Shown here: positions 35,004-43,783 of the stretch, one piece after another | How the letters are laid out: each line of letters starts with the position of its first letter | How positions within the stretch are numbered: position 1 is the stretch's first letter | Assembly (NCBI GenBank): GCA_012960755.1 | Contig: DUAT01000078.1 | Coordinates: forward strand, 1 to 64,000 | Length of the DNA: 64,000 bases | Reading direction: 5' to 3' | DNA from: Gammaproteobacteria bacterium | Lineage (GTDB): Bacteria > Pseudomonadota > Gammaproteobacteria > Pseudomonadales > Azotimanducaceae_A | Made by a program: the position numbers and the translations under genes | The notes under the pieces: generated by a model | Told to the model about the DNA's origin: nothing | Seen by the model: the letters and a program-made list of their open reading frames with translations, nothing else | Database searches by the model: none

Positions 35004-35461
35004 TCTTCCAGGTGTTTTTGGTTGGTGTTACTTCCGTTTGATATTGACTCTAACTGAATCATAAACTGAGAATGTAATGCCCTCAGATAGCCCGCAATTT
35101 CGTTTTCACTACAGTTGCCCTTAGCGCATTCAATGATCATGTCGTAATAGGGTTCATCGGGTACTCGCTGGAATTTCGGGTTAATACCGTTCATTCCCAA
35201 AACGGCGATACTGGCCCGAAAAGCAGTGCGTTTATCGCCATCGGTAAAAGCAGGGGCCTCGGTGATGAAAGCTGCATAACAGCCAGCGACATCAAAAACA
35301 TCATCAATGCCAAGGTTGTAATCGAGGCGAGCTTGAAGACGAGATAAAGCACCTTCCAATCTTCCCTCATACTCACCCTGCAATTCTCTCTCATTCAAAA
35401 CACGAGCGTGGATACGCCTTACAAGGTCAGGATTGAGCTTGATAACTTCAATAGGACTCAT
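35000..35461 (-). CDS. doc: Doc/Fic-family toxin with altered catalytic motif
   Basis: A 153-residue death-on-curing type protein. Doc toxins phosphorylate elongation factor Tu through a Fic fold. The motif normally HxFx(D/N)xNKRTA reads PAFTDGDKRTA here (70-80): Pro70 replaces the histidine, while Phe72, Asp74, Lys77 and Arg78 remain. The helix after it (FRASIAVLGMNG) is standard. The toxin may be inactive or changed in chemistry. It follows the phd-like gene by 12 bases and ends within the pstS promoter. Confidence 0.78.
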   Translation of the reverse strand: MSPIEVIKLNPDLVRRIHARVLNERELQGEYEGRLEGALSRLQARLDYNLGIDDVFDVAGCYAAFITEAPAFTDGDKRTAFRASIAVLGMNGINPKFQRVPDEPYYDMIIECAKGNCSENEIAGYLRALHSQFMIQLESISNGSNTNQKHLED

Positions 35462-35473
35462 TTGTGTCTATCC

Positions 35474-35728
35474 TCACTTGTCTTTGAGGTAGGCAACGCC
35501 CTCCGCTGTGAGTTCATCCTGAGCATCTAGAATGGCATCCAGTTCTTCAACTGTTGCGTCTCTAAAGCTCATTTTGTGTACTGCCGAAACAGGTACAAAA
35601 TATCCAACGACTTCATTTCGGTTCATAACTGCAACCGCTTCATTGCCAGCCTTCGCAAGTACCTTCTTCGGCTCTGGCATGTCAGTCATACCTACCACTC
35701 TACGTACCAAAATATCTTGCATATACAT
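35474..35728 (-). CDS. Phd/YefM-type antitoxin
   Basis: An 84-residue antitoxin of the Phd/YefM kind: TDMPEPKKVLAKAGNEAVAVMNRNEVVGYFVPVS is the DNA-binding fold with the strand-helix-strand order of the family, and the tail (ELDAILDAQDELTAEGVAYLKDK) should bind the toxin. AGGG seven bases upstream of ATG 35728 supports that start; ATG 35722 is next. It pairs with the Doc-like gene 12 bases downstream. An unusually strong ribosome site, AAGGAGGAGG, lies about 46 bases further up in front of a short leader frame. Confidence 0.82.
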   Translation of the reverse strand: MYMQDILVRRVVGMTDMPEPKKVLAKAGNEAVAVMNRNEVVGYFVPVSAVHKMSFRDATVEELDAILDAQDELTAEGVAYLKDK

Positions 35729-35768
35729 TTTTCAGCCCTATAACGTAATTCTGCTGCATGGTCAGCAA
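35700..35768 (-). other. Possible leader ORF and hairpin before phd
   Basis: AAGGAGGAGG (35774-35783, minus strand) is followed by TTG 35768 and ATG 35759 in one frame, coding 22 or 19 residues that stop at 35700, inside the start of the antitoxin gene. The same stretch forms a hairpin (GCCCTAT 35735-35741 with ATAGGGC 35768-35774, and TGCTG 35752-35756 with CAGCA 35763-35767). It could couple leader translation to antitoxin output. Confidence 0.3.
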
Positions 35769-36078
35769 TAGGGCCTCCTCCTTAGTTAGTTAACTTGAGC
35801 GTAAAGTACATTTCCTTCACAAACGGGATGACAGCACATTTAAATATGCATTTAAAAGCGCAGTTAGACAACTGAGAATTGTGCCAAGATATCGCAGGCA
35901 GGATATCAGGCTGGCAATGCCTGGCTGATCAATGGTCAACGCAAACTGAGGGATTGGCTCACAGGACAATCATCGATGAATCTCTTGGAAGAACTGGTTA
36001 TCGATCCAGGCTGTTCAGAAAGGAAATATTCAACTATTCAACTACGAGCAATTGACACTGGTAAAAGAATGAATAGGA
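35729..36078. other. Intergenic stretch between phoR and phd
   Basis: 350 bp without an assigned gene. It holds the phd leader (above), a 7-bp inverted repeat TTTAAAT-ATGC-ATTTAAA at 35839-35856, and a plus-strand open frame from 35868 to 36110 that has only a late ATG at 35976 (44 residues, running into the antisense of phoR). The frame's peptide (e.g. AWLINGQRKLRDWLTGQ) matches nothing I know. It may be debris from the toxin-antitoxin insertion. Confidence 0.4.
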
Positions 36079-37866
36079 TCAAGAGTCTATCAGAGGAAAA
36101 GATACGGTAAATTTTGATCCAACACCGGGTTGGCTTCGCAACGATACGGAACCACCATGTTGCTCGGCAATATTCTTTACAATCGACAAACCCAGACCAG
36201 TACCACCCAATTCACGTGAACGGGCCTTATCGACACGATAGAAACGTTCAAAGATTTTCTGCTGATATTGCGAACTGATACCAATACCTGTGTCTTCACT
36301 GTTTATTTTGATTTTGGAATCCTGCCTGGTCATTGAGACGCTTACCTCGCCACCCTCCTCGGTATACTTAACAGCGTTGTCCAGAAGATTATCGAGCAAC
36401 TGACTGACAGCTTGTATGTCACCTTGAATAAAACAACTGTCTACAATCTCGCTGTTCAATTCTAATTGTTTTTCTACACAAGCAGATGCAACTGCCTTGA
36501 CTGAACGTCGAACGGTTTCTGACAGGTCAAAGGCCAGGAAATTCTGATCGTCCTGCTCTGATTCGAGTCGGGATATCGTTAATAAATCAGTGACTAGTGT
36601 AGATAAGCGTATGCTCTGGGTGCCGATTTTTTCAATGAATCCCTGTTGCGTTGCACTTGCCATCGCCGGGTCATCCAGAATGGTTTCTGTCAGCCCCCGG
36701 ATAGCCGTGATGGGTGTTTTCAGTTCATGGGAAGCATTGGCGACAAAATCCCGCCTGATTCGGGCCAAATGGTCTATTTCAGAAATGTCGTGAAGTACAA
36801 TCACCGCACCTACAACCTGGTGTTCATCATTCCGCAGTGCGGCGGCGTGTATATCGACGACAAGATCTTCATTGTCCGATGCGCGACGCATCTGTGTTTT
36901 GACAACGTCCTGGTTATCGATAGCACCCTGTAGCGCTTCTACTATTTCCTGGACCCGCACTTGTTCCCATATTGGCTTGTTAATACATGATGATATCGAC
37001 AATTCCAGCAAAGTAGCGGCAGCATGGTTGATATGAATAATCTTCTGGTCCTGGTCGATACCAATAACCCCTTCTACCATACCGGTGAATATCTGCGTCA
37101 AACGACTTCGGTCAGTGGTTAGTTCTGCCAGTCGTTCCGCAGAATTTTTTGCCATGGTGTTAAACGCATCTGCAAGTGCGCCAATTTCATCGTTGTTTTC
37201 GACCGGGATTCTTTTTTCAAAGTCACCGAGTGAAATTGCCCTGGCGACTTCAGTCATTTCAACCAGTGGATCCGTAAATCGTTTTGCAAAATAGAGCCCC
37301 AGAATCAAGGCTGCAAGGCCTGCAATTCCGGCCCCCAGTAAAACGATCCAGCGTAGCTGTGATAGCTTTTCATCAATCGTCGACAGGGGAAGGGAAACGC
37401 GAACAAAACCAATGGGTTGCTGACCATCTATTACCATCAGCGCCCGATACATCATCTCGCGCTGAAGTGTACGACTATACCTCGAGGTGCTTGCGCTGCC
37501 CAACTCCCGCGCTTGCATAATCTCTGGCCGCTGCAAATGGTTGTCCATATTCTGTGGCGATTCCCTGGAATCCGCGATAACAAAACCGTCCTTTGCAATC
37601 ACGGTCAAACGGCTCTCGGTATTCTTACCCAGTGTGACTATTTTTTCCTGCAGGGTTGCATTAAAAGCCTCCTGATCTTCGCGATTCAATGCACGCCGGG
37701 CTACTTCCGCCAATAACTCCGAGCGTACAGCAAGGGAATGATGAATCTCCTGCAGCTCATTTTCAGTGACCTGTCGTCCTACAAGGAAACCAACGATGAG
37801 CGTACAGATAAGGATGATGACGACATATCCCGCGTAAAGTCGCCAGAGTAATGGAGAACGAAACAT
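36079..37866 (-). CDS. phoR: Phosphate sensor histidine kinase PhoR
   Basis: A 595-residue membrane kinase. Order: TM1 (10-30), a periplasmic domain of about 140 residues, TM2 (172-194), HAMP (195-245), PAS (about 252-365), HisKA with His380 (NASHELKTPITA), and HATPase_c with LLDNAVKYTEEGG, DTGIGIS and GTGLGLSIVK. It phosphorylates PhoB when phosphate is low. It is longer than E. coli PhoR because of the full periplasmic domain, more like the Gram-positive and many environmental versions. It follows phoB by 55 bp and is separated from pstS by the toxin-antitoxin pair. Confidence 0.94.
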   Translation of the reverse strand: MFRSPLLWRLYAGYVVIILICTLIVGFLVGRQVTENELQEIHHSLAVRSELLAEVARRALNREDQEAFNATLQEKIVTLGKNTESRLTVIAKDGFVIADSRESPQNMDNHLQRPEIMQARELGSASTSRYSRTLQREMMYRALMVIDGQQPIGFVRVSLPLSTIDEKLSQLRWIVLLGAGIAGLAALILGLYFAKRFTDPLVEMTEVARAISLGDFEKRIPVENNDEIGALADAFNTMAKNSAERLAELTTDRSRLTQIFTGMVEGVIGIDQDQKIIHINHAAATLLELSISSCINKPIWEQVRVQEIVEALQGAIDNQDVVKTQMRRASDNEDLVVDIHAAALRNDEHQVVGAVIVLHDISEIDHLARIRRDFVANASHELKTPITAIRGLTETILDDPAMASATQQGFIEKIGTQSIRLSTLVTDLLTISRLESEQDDQNFLAFDLSETVRRSVKAVASACVEKQLELNSEIVDSCFIQGDIQAVSQLLDNLLDNAVKYTEEGGEVSVSMTRQDSKIKINSEDTGIGISSQYQQKIFERFYRVDKARSRELGGTGLGLSIVKNIAEQHGGSVSLRSQPGVGSKFTVSFPLIDS

Positions 37867-37921
37867 GGTGAACTAACGGTCTCCTCTACTTAGTTTGACC
37901 ATACGGTTTGACGACACAACT

Positions 37922-38644
37922 TCATAACGTCGAATCCTTGAACCTGTATCCAATGCCTCGAATGGTTTCAATAAAGTGCGTCTCGCTACCAATTTTTTTT
38001 CTGATGGCTCGAATATGAACATCGATATTTCGATCAACGACAACGACATCTGTCCCCAGGGCGTGATTGAGCAACTGCTCGCGGGAAAATACACGCCCGG
38101 GATGGCTTGCCAGGTGGTGCAGCAGGCGGAATTCCGTGGCTGTCAGCCTGACATCAACGTTTCGATAGGTCACTTTAAATTTACTCTCGTCAATCACAAG
38201 ATCACCAACTTGTATCGGTTCCTGGGTATTTGAAACATCACCTGAGCCAGAGCGACGAATGACTGCCTTTACGCGAGCGACAACTTCTCTGGGGCTAAAA
38301 GGCTTCGCAATATAATCGTCAGCGCCGATTCCAAGACCCAATACCACATCACTTTCTTCACCCTTCGCGGTTACCATGATTATCGGTATGTTTGCCATCA
38401 ACCTGCTACTTTTCACCTGCCGACAAATTTCTAACCCGTCGATACCGGGTAACATCAAGTCCAACAGTACCAGATCCGGTTTCACACGCTGAATAAGCTC
38501 AAGCCCGGCTACGCCGTCCTGGGCAGTCTGGACGGCAAACCCTTCTCGCTTCAGGTTGTAACTCAACACCTCGAGGATATCGGGCTCGTCCTCGACCACA
38601 ACGATGCTTTTTTGCGACATTTTACTAGACATACCCTGAGACAT
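37922..38644 (-). CDS. phoB: Phosphate regulon response regulator PhoB
   Basis: A 240-residue OmpR-family regulator. The receiver has the acidic pocket (VEDEPD), phospho-acceptor Asp62 (LVLLDLMLPG), and the KPF switch (YIAKPFSPREV). The winged-helix domain includes LTATEFRLLHHLASHPGRVFSREQLL and TVDRNIDVH-like VVDRNIDVHIRAIRKKIG with the ending IRGIGYRF. It activates pst and other genes under phosphate limitation. The N-terminus may start at Met1, Met5 or Met9. Phased repeats lie upstream at 38700-38728, which fits autoregulation. Confidence 0.95.
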   Translation of the reverse strand: MSQGMSSKMSQKSIVVVEDEPDILEVLSYNLKREGFAVQTAQDGVAGLELIQRVKPDLVLLDLMLPGIDGLEICRQVKSSRLMANIPIIMVTAKGEESDVVLGLGIGADDYIAKPFSPREVVARVKAVIRRSGSGDVSNTQEPIQVGDLVIDESKFKVTYRNVDVRLTATEFRLLHHLASHPGRVFSREQLLNHALGTDVVVVDRNIDVHIRAIRKKIGSETHFIETIRGIGYRFKDSTL

Positions 38645-38684
38645 TCATATGCGACACTGGTTGATTCAGTGATCTAAAAAGGCA

Positions 38685-38728
38685 AGTCTAGCAGCAAGGG
38701 TTAAAATTTTAGTTAAGATCCCGTTAAG
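38685..38728 (-). promoter_or_regulatory. phoB promoter with candidate Pho box
   Basis: Minus-strand TTAAC occurs three times (plus-strand GTTAA at 38700, 38712 and 38723, spaced 12 and 11) and is followed 14 bases after the last repeat starts by TAGACT (38685-38690) as a -10 candidate. The same spelling and phasing precede pstS. The repeats also abut ATG 38729 of the divergent hydrolase. Confidence 0.5.
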
Positions 38729-39472
38729 ATGCTCAATATTCATCAGGTTCCCTTAATGGAAAATTATCTAACCAACAATGGCTGCAGGCTCTGGACTGTT
38801 AGCAACGGCTCAGGCATACCCGTTATTATGTGTAATGGTGGCCCCGGGTGTGACGACTACCTGGGAGATGTCTCAAGCATGATCGAGGACCATTGCCAGG
38901 TGGTGAGATTCGAACCCAGGGGCTGCGGCCGCTCGGACTATGATGGTCAATATGAATTGGAGACCACACTCAGGGATATTGAGTTCATCAGGGACGAGTA
39001 CGGTTTTGCGAGAGCATTGCTAATCGGACACTCCTTTGGTCCCGATGTTGCGCTCGCTTACAGTTTAGCCTACGAGAACCGGACCCTGGGGATTATTGGC
39101 ATCTCAGGTGGGCGTATTGTAAACGACAGGCAATGGAGCGCTATCTACCGCAAGAACCTCGAAATGGTTGGTGAGGTCAATGCCAAAGAATATATCGCTG
39201 ATCCTCTGGTCAATGAAACAGGTGTTGCATCCTGGCGTCGCTTTATCCAGCAACCTGATTTACTCGGGAAAATATCAAAAATCAAATTTCCGGTGACATA
39301 CATTTCTGCCGGTGCGGATATTCGACCTAACTGGCCCACTCAGCAACTCGCCGGTCTTATTCCAAATGGCGAGTACCGGGAGATTCCCGGCGCCACCCAC
39401 AATATCTGGCTAACCCATGCTGATGAACTTCGCCAATGCCTCCGGTCCGTGACTAAAAGCTTCCTGCTTTAA
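38729..39472 (+). CDS. Alpha/beta hydrolase (proline iminopeptidase-like)
   Basis: A 247-residue alpha/beta-hydrolase. The oxyanion loop is CNGGPGCDDY (35-44), the nucleophile Ser102 lies in IGHSFGPDVA, and a late GATHNIW gives the catalytic histidine. GGPG is typical of prolyl aminopeptidase-like members, but the cap domain is short, so esterase activity is equally possible. The start may be ATG 38729 or ATG 38756; the second would leave the repeats at 38700-38728 free as a control region. It is divergent from phoB and convergent with the PqiA-like gene. Confidence 0.85.
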   Translation: MLNIHQVPLMENYLTNNGCRLWTVSNGSGIPVIMCNGGPGCDDYLGDVSSMIEDHCQVVRFEPRGCGRSDYDGQYELETTLRDIEFIRDEYGFARALLIGHSFGPDVALAYSLAYENRTLGIIGISGGRIVNDRQWSAIYRKNLEMVGEVNAKEYIADPLVNETGVASWRRFIQQPDLLGKISKIKFPVTYISAGADIRPNWPTQQLAGLIPNGEYREIPGATHNIWLTHADELRQCLRSVTKSFLL

Positions 39473-39497
39473 CAGGCTGACCGAGAAAAGAAAGCCG

Positions 39498-40124
39498 TCA
39501 GTGCTGTTCAGACGCGGGAACTGCCTTGAACAGTAAAGTGGAGGCGATAGAGAACAGACAATAGGCAAGAAAATAGTAAAACCCAACTTCAAGTTCGGAG
39601 TGCATGGTCAACAAATCTCCCATTTGACCTGAAGCGCGACCAGCGAGATAAGCAACAATAAGCGCCATCACAAAGACATCGGCCATGGACCATTTACTAA
39701 TTGCGTTTATCACCATCAGCAGACCATTTTTTACCGGCGCATAACTAACAATCAAGTAGCCCAGCTGCATTAGCAGTTTCAACAGTGGAATAATGATACT
39801 GAACAACATGACCAGAAACGCGACCAACAGGTTCCCACTGTCAGCGAGCTCAGCCACCGTGCCCCAGATACTGCGGGTGATGCTGTAGGCCTGGATCTGG
39901 CCTTCGACCCTGTCCAGTCCCAGCATGGAGGTCATCATAGTCACCATCTGGCGTGTTCGTTGGTCAGGATTCTGGCCTATAATCAGATCAATCCCCAGGT
40001 CAACCAGGTCGGATTGCTCCATTGTGCCTGTTAAAGTCAATACTGGTTTCGTCACACCTGGCAACAGCAAGCCCAGAGCAACCAGGATAATCAACAATGA
40101 CAGGCCCCTTCTTGATTTCGACAT
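39498..40124 (-). CDS. PqiA-like membrane protein
   Basis: A 208-residue inner-membrane protein with the single-module paraquat-inducible protein A domain: a first membrane segment at about 9-27, three more in the second half, and the diagnostic KWSMADVFVMALIVAYLAGRASG. In PqiABC-type systems PqiA works with MCE proteins in lipid transport between membranes. Here no pqiB or MCE gene is adjacent and the N-terminal zinc ribbons of full PqiA are missing. It is divergent from the serine hydrolase at 40241. Confidence 0.82.
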   Translation of the reverse strand: MSKSRRGLSLLIILVALGLLLPGVTKPVLTLTGTMEQSDLVDLGIDLIIGQNPDQRTRQMVTMMTSMLGLDRVEGQIQAYSITRSIWGTVAELADSGNLLVAFLVMLFSIIIPLLKLLMQLGYLIVSYAPVKNGLLMVINAISKWSMADVFVMALIVAYLAGRASGQMGDLLTMHSELEVGFYYFLAYCLFSIASTLLFKAVPASEQH

Positions 40125-40240
40125 TCAAAGTTCCTCCCGGAATAATTCCACCCCCTCATTGTTATTGTTTTCTTCAAGGGCAGTAGTTTTTGCTATATAT
40201 TAACCCATGCAAGACAGCATATTATTTTGAGGAATGAAAC

Positions 40241-41383
40241 ATGAGTGAAACCATGGAAACCCAGGGATATTGTGATGAGAAGTTCGCTCAGGTCCGGGAC
40301 GTGTTAGCCGAGAGCCTCGGCACTGATGCCGACATTGGCGCCTCGGTTGCCGTAACCATTGATGGGGAAATGGTCATCGATCTGTGGGGTGGTCATCTTG
40401 ACGAAGAAAGATCAGAACCGTGGCAGGAAAACACCATCGTTAATGTCTATAGCTCAACCAAGACCATGTCATTTCTGTGTGCTTTACTATTGGCTGATCG
40501 TGAACAGTTAGACTTTGATGCCAATGTGGCCGACTACTGGCCGGAATTCGCCCAGAACGGTAAAGAGCAGGTAAAAGTCTGGCACATCATGGACCATGCT
40601 GCGGGTTTGTCCGGTGTTGATGATCCTCTCACCACAAAAGACCTTTACGACTGGGACCTGGTGACAAGTACGCTGGCAAAACAGGCGCCCTGGTGGGAAC
40701 CTGGAACCGCGACCGCCTACCATGCAATAACCCAGGGCTATTTGATCGGCGAAGTTGTTCGACGCATCAGCGGCAAAACCCTCGGACAGTACTTTCGCGA
40801 TGAAATTTCGTTACCGCTCGAAGCCGACTTCCATATTGGTGTGCCGGAGTCAGAGTTTCCGCGAATCGGAAATCTGTTACCCCCCGATGACAATACCGCA
40901 CTGGCAGGCCAGGGGGACAAAGACTCCATAGCAGCGCGAACCTTCAGACACCCGGCGGTTAATGCTCTGGATTCACGAACCAGGGAGTGGCGTGAGGCAG
41001 AAATCCCCGCTGCTAACGGGCATGGCAATGCCCGGTCAATCGCAAAAATACACGCCATTCTGGCTTGTAAAGGTGAGGCACAGGGTACGCGGCTACTGTC
41101 CCGGGAAACCGCAGAATCCGTCATGGTGGAACGCATCAGCGGCACGGATATGGCCCTGCAGATGCCCGTCAGGTTTGGTCTGGGGTTCGGCATCAACGCC
41201 CACGAAAAGATTCTGGCACCGAATGAAAACGTTTGTTACTGGGGTGGCTGGGGAGGATCCCTGGCCCTTATCGATCAGGATGCGCAGATGTCATTCTCTT
41301 ACGTGATGAACAGAATGGAGGTTGGACTCACGGGAGATTTGCGTTCATACAATCTGGGGCAGGCTATTTACAGTTCTCTGTAA
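40241..41383 (+). CDS. Beta-lactamase-fold serine hydrolase (EstB/class C-like)
   Basis: A 380-residue hydrolase of the class C beta-lactamase/EstB group. The SxxK motif is Ser71-Lys74 (SSTK), with the tyrosine motif near YHAITQGYLIGE, and WGGWGGSLALID serves as the third element. No signal peptide is visible, which favours a cytoplasmic esterase over a beta-lactamase. GAGGAATGAAAC precedes ATG 40241. Such proteins occur beside catabolic genes as esterases or transesterases. It is convergent with a second serine hydrolase 27 bp away. Confidence 0.88.
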   Translation: MSETMETQGYCDEKFAQVRDVLAESLGTDADIGASVAVTIDGEMVIDLWGGHLDEERSEPWQENTIVNVYSSTKTMSFLCALLLADREQLDFDANVADYWPEFAQNGKEQVKVWHIMDHAAGLSGVDDPLTTKDLYDWDLVTSTLAKQAPWWEPGTATAYHAITQGYLIGEVVRRISGKTLGQYFRDEISLPLEADFHIGVPESEFPRIGNLLPPDDNTALAGQGDKDSIAARTFRHPAVNALDSRTREWREAEIPAANGHGNARSIAKIHAILACKGEAQGTRLLSRETAESVMVERISGTDMALQMPVRFGLGFGINAHEKILAPNENVCYWGGWGGSLALIDQDAQMSFSYVMNRMEVGLTGDLRSYNLGQAIYSSL

Positions 41384-41409
41384 CCGGTATCAGCAGCCCG
41401 TTAAGGCAA

Positions 41410-42681
41410 TCAAGCCGGTTTTCCCGGTTGTGTGCGCATTCGCCAGCCTGCAAACAGACCTAGCAGAACGATAACAATCCAGCCGGGAATGATAATTTTT
41501 ACCATGCCATTTATCGCACTGGCAATTGTCAGGATATCAATTTTCCCGGTTTGCCAAAACGTCCACTCGGAGCCCAGGTTTGTAGCAAGCAGGTCATTGC
41601 CGGTCTCCAACAGGATAAAGCCGTCACCGGTTGCCGGATTAACCCGCGTCGTCGCGTTGATGGCCGGATCGTTCTTGCCGTCATGGCCAAATGCAAAACC
41701 TCCTTCACCATTTGCTGCATACAGTATTGTGCCCAGACCCCAAATTTCCATTCCGGAGTTATACCCATAGGGTTCCCTCATTGCAGATAAGGTCTGCGGG
41801 GAAAGTGCAGACCCTGTTGCCCCGACCAGGTGAGCCTGGATAAACTTTGTCATATCTGATGTTGTTGTATAGAGACCTGATGCAGAAACGGCAGTGAAAT
41901 TATAAGTTATTCCCGGGGTGCCATCGCTGTTGTAGGACAAGGCTACATTCAGAACGCCATCTGCAGGTCGTGAATAGGTAGATCGGCTCATCTCCAGAGG
42001 CCGAAAAACAGCCTGTTGCATATAAGTCTTGAAACTTTGACCGCTCACTTCCTCGACGAGTAATTGCAGTATCAGGTAGCCGCCACCGGAATACTTAAAT
42101 TCAGTCCCGGGTTGAATGCCCACTTCAATTTTTGCTCCAGGTCCCCTGGTCGCATTTGGGGCTAACAGCGCCTTTTCGATGGTCTGTATTTTTTCTCCTG
42201 GTTTAAATCCCAGGTAACCCAAACCATCAGTCAAGCCAGCTGTATGGCTCAGAAGTCGACGAACCGTTACGTCATTGTTATTGAACTCACCAGGCGGTAA
42301 CTGCCATCGCGTCAGGTAAGTTGATATGGGTTCATCCAGATCGAGTTTGCCTTTCTCTACCAGAGTCATCACGCCAAATGCGGTGACCCATTTACCCATG
42401 GATGCCACCTGGAACAAGCTATCGTTATCAATAGATTCTCCAATGGATGCAAAGTGCTCGGACACAACATGACCATTATCGATGAGGGTGAAAGCAACAT
42501 TGCCCTGGTAGCTTGCATCAATTTTGTCAATCACCGCCCGGGCAAAAGCCTCTGTATTGCCAAATGGTGCCAGTGGTTGTCGCCACCATCCATCCAGCGT
42601 TGCCTTTACGATGAGTGCCGACCACAAGCCCAGCCCCACAATGGTGGCTACAAAAACGATCAGTATACGCCGCATCATCAA
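41410..42681 (-). CDS. Membrane-anchored beta-lactamase-fold serine hydrolase
   Basis: A 423-residue protein with an N-terminal anchor (about 4-26), an extracytoplasmic hydrolase domain with Ser94-Lys97 (SMGK) and [18 protein letters not shown] as the Tyr motif, and a C-terminal membrane segment (about 392-412, [17 protein letters not shown]). Members of this group act on peptidoglycan peptides or esters. Its start overlaps the stop of the ACR3 gene by four bases (ATGA), implying co-expression with the arsenite exporter. Confidence 0.85.
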   Translation of the reverse strand: MMMRRILIVFVATIVGLGLWSALIVKATLDGWWRQPLAPFGNTEAFARAVIDKIDASYQGNVAFTLIDNGHVVSEHFASIGESIDNDSLFQVASMGKWVTAFGVMTLVEKGKLDLDEPISTYLTRWQLPPGEFNNNDVTVRRLLSHTAGLTDGLGYLGFKPGEKIQTIEKALLAPNATRGPGAKIEVGIQPGTEFKYSGGGYLILQLLVEEVSGQSFKTYMQQAVFRPLEMSRSTYSRPADGVLNVALSYNSDGTPGITYNFTAVSASGLYTTTSDMTKFIQAHLVGATGSALSPQTLSAMREPYGYNSGMEIWGLGTILYAANGEGGFAFGHDGKNDPAINATTRVNPATGDGFILLETGNDLLATNLGSEWTFWQTGKIDILTIASAINGMVKIIIPGWIVIVLLGLFAGWRMRTQPGKPA

Positions 42682-43709
42682 GACCTCAATTCCATGCCAA
42701 ACCAGTGCTGTGTTCGATTGACGATGGCGACGAGAGACAACATGACCGGTACTTCAACGAGGACCCCTACCACCGTGGCTAATGCCGCACCTGAGTGCAT
42801 ACCAAACAGGGAGATGGCAACCGCCACTGCCAGTTCAAAGAAGTTTGAAGTACCTATCAGGCATGCCGGTGCAGCAATGTCATGGGGTAATTTCAATGCC
42901 TTGGCTGCACCATAGGCAATGATAAAAATGCCATAGGTCTGTATCAACAGCGGAATGGCGATTAGTACAATGGTTTGCGGCTGATCGATGATTGTTTTAG
43001 CCTGCAACCCAAACAGCAACACAACAGTCGCCAGCAGTCCAATCATTGACCAGGGCTTGAGACGCTGAACAAATTTCGCCAGGTGATCATCGTCTCCATG
43101 AGCCTCCAGTCTGTGCCTCGTTATTGCACCCGCAACCAGAGGCAGTACGACATAGAGAACCACCGCAAGCAGCAATGTCTCCCACGGTACATGAATATCA
43201 CTCACCCCAAGCAGGAAGGCTGCAAGCGGTGCGAAAGCAAAGATCATAATGATGTCATTCACTGACACCTGAACCAGCGTGTAGTTCGGTTCGCCCTTGG
43301 TTAACTGGCTCCAGACAAACACCATCGCTGTACAGGGAGCTACCCCCAGTAGAATCATGCCAGCGATGTACTCACTCGCAGACTGCGGATCGACCCAATC
43401 AACAAACAGGACCTTGAAAAAGAGCCATCCGAGCAAGGCCATGGTAAAAGGTTTGATCAGCCAGTTGATCACCAGGGTCAACAGAAGCCCTTTCGGCCGT
43501 TTACCCACATCCTTAATCGAAGAAAAATCGACCTGTACCATCATCGGGTAAATCATTACCCAGATTAATACCGCGACGACCATGTTGACGTGAGCGAATT
43601 CCAGTTTCGCAACGAAAGCAAAGAAAACGGGAACCAGATTCCCAAGTGCTACCCCTGCAACGATGCACAGCGCTACCCAAAGGGATAAATAACGTTCAAA
43701 CAATCCCAC
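42678..43709 (-). CDS. Arsenite efflux permease, ACR3 family
   Basis: A 343-residue inner-membrane protein with ten membrane segments, of the ACR3 (arsenical-resistance) family that expels arsenite by proton exchange. [15 protein letters not shown] carries the conserved cysteine, and [20 protein letters not shown] the second conserved patch. No arsR, arsC or arsH is adjacent, so its regulation is not the usual ars operon. It is translationally coupled to the membrane-anchored serine hydrolase downstream. Confidence 0.92.
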   Translation of the reverse strand: MGLFERYLSLWVALCIVAGVALGNLVPVFFAFVAKLEFAHVNMVVAVLIWVMIYPMMVQVDFSSIKDVGKRPKGLLLTLVINWLIKPFTMALLGWLFFKVLFVDWVDPQSASEYIAGMILLGVAPCTAMVFVWSQLTKGEPNYTLVQVSVNDIIMIFAFAPLAAFLLGVSDIHVPWETLLLAVVLYVVLPLVAGAITRHRLEAHGDDDHLAKFVQRLKPWSMIGLLATVVLLFGLQAKTIIDQPQTIVLIAIPLLIQTYGIFIIAYGAAKALKLPHDIAAPACLIGTSNFFELAVAVAISLFGMHSGAALATVVGVLVEVPVMLSLVAIVNRTQHWFGMELRS

Positions 43710-43783
43710 GGAATTTCTCCAGTTGAATTTTTAATAGCCGGGCAAACTTCATTGCGCTGATTTACTGCCTGCTACCCTGCCAA

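Noticed and set aside
35976..36110. Plus-strand frame of 44 codons between phd and phoR
   Set aside because: No ribosome site, runs antisense into phoR, and the peptide is not recognisable; kept only as part of the intergenic note.
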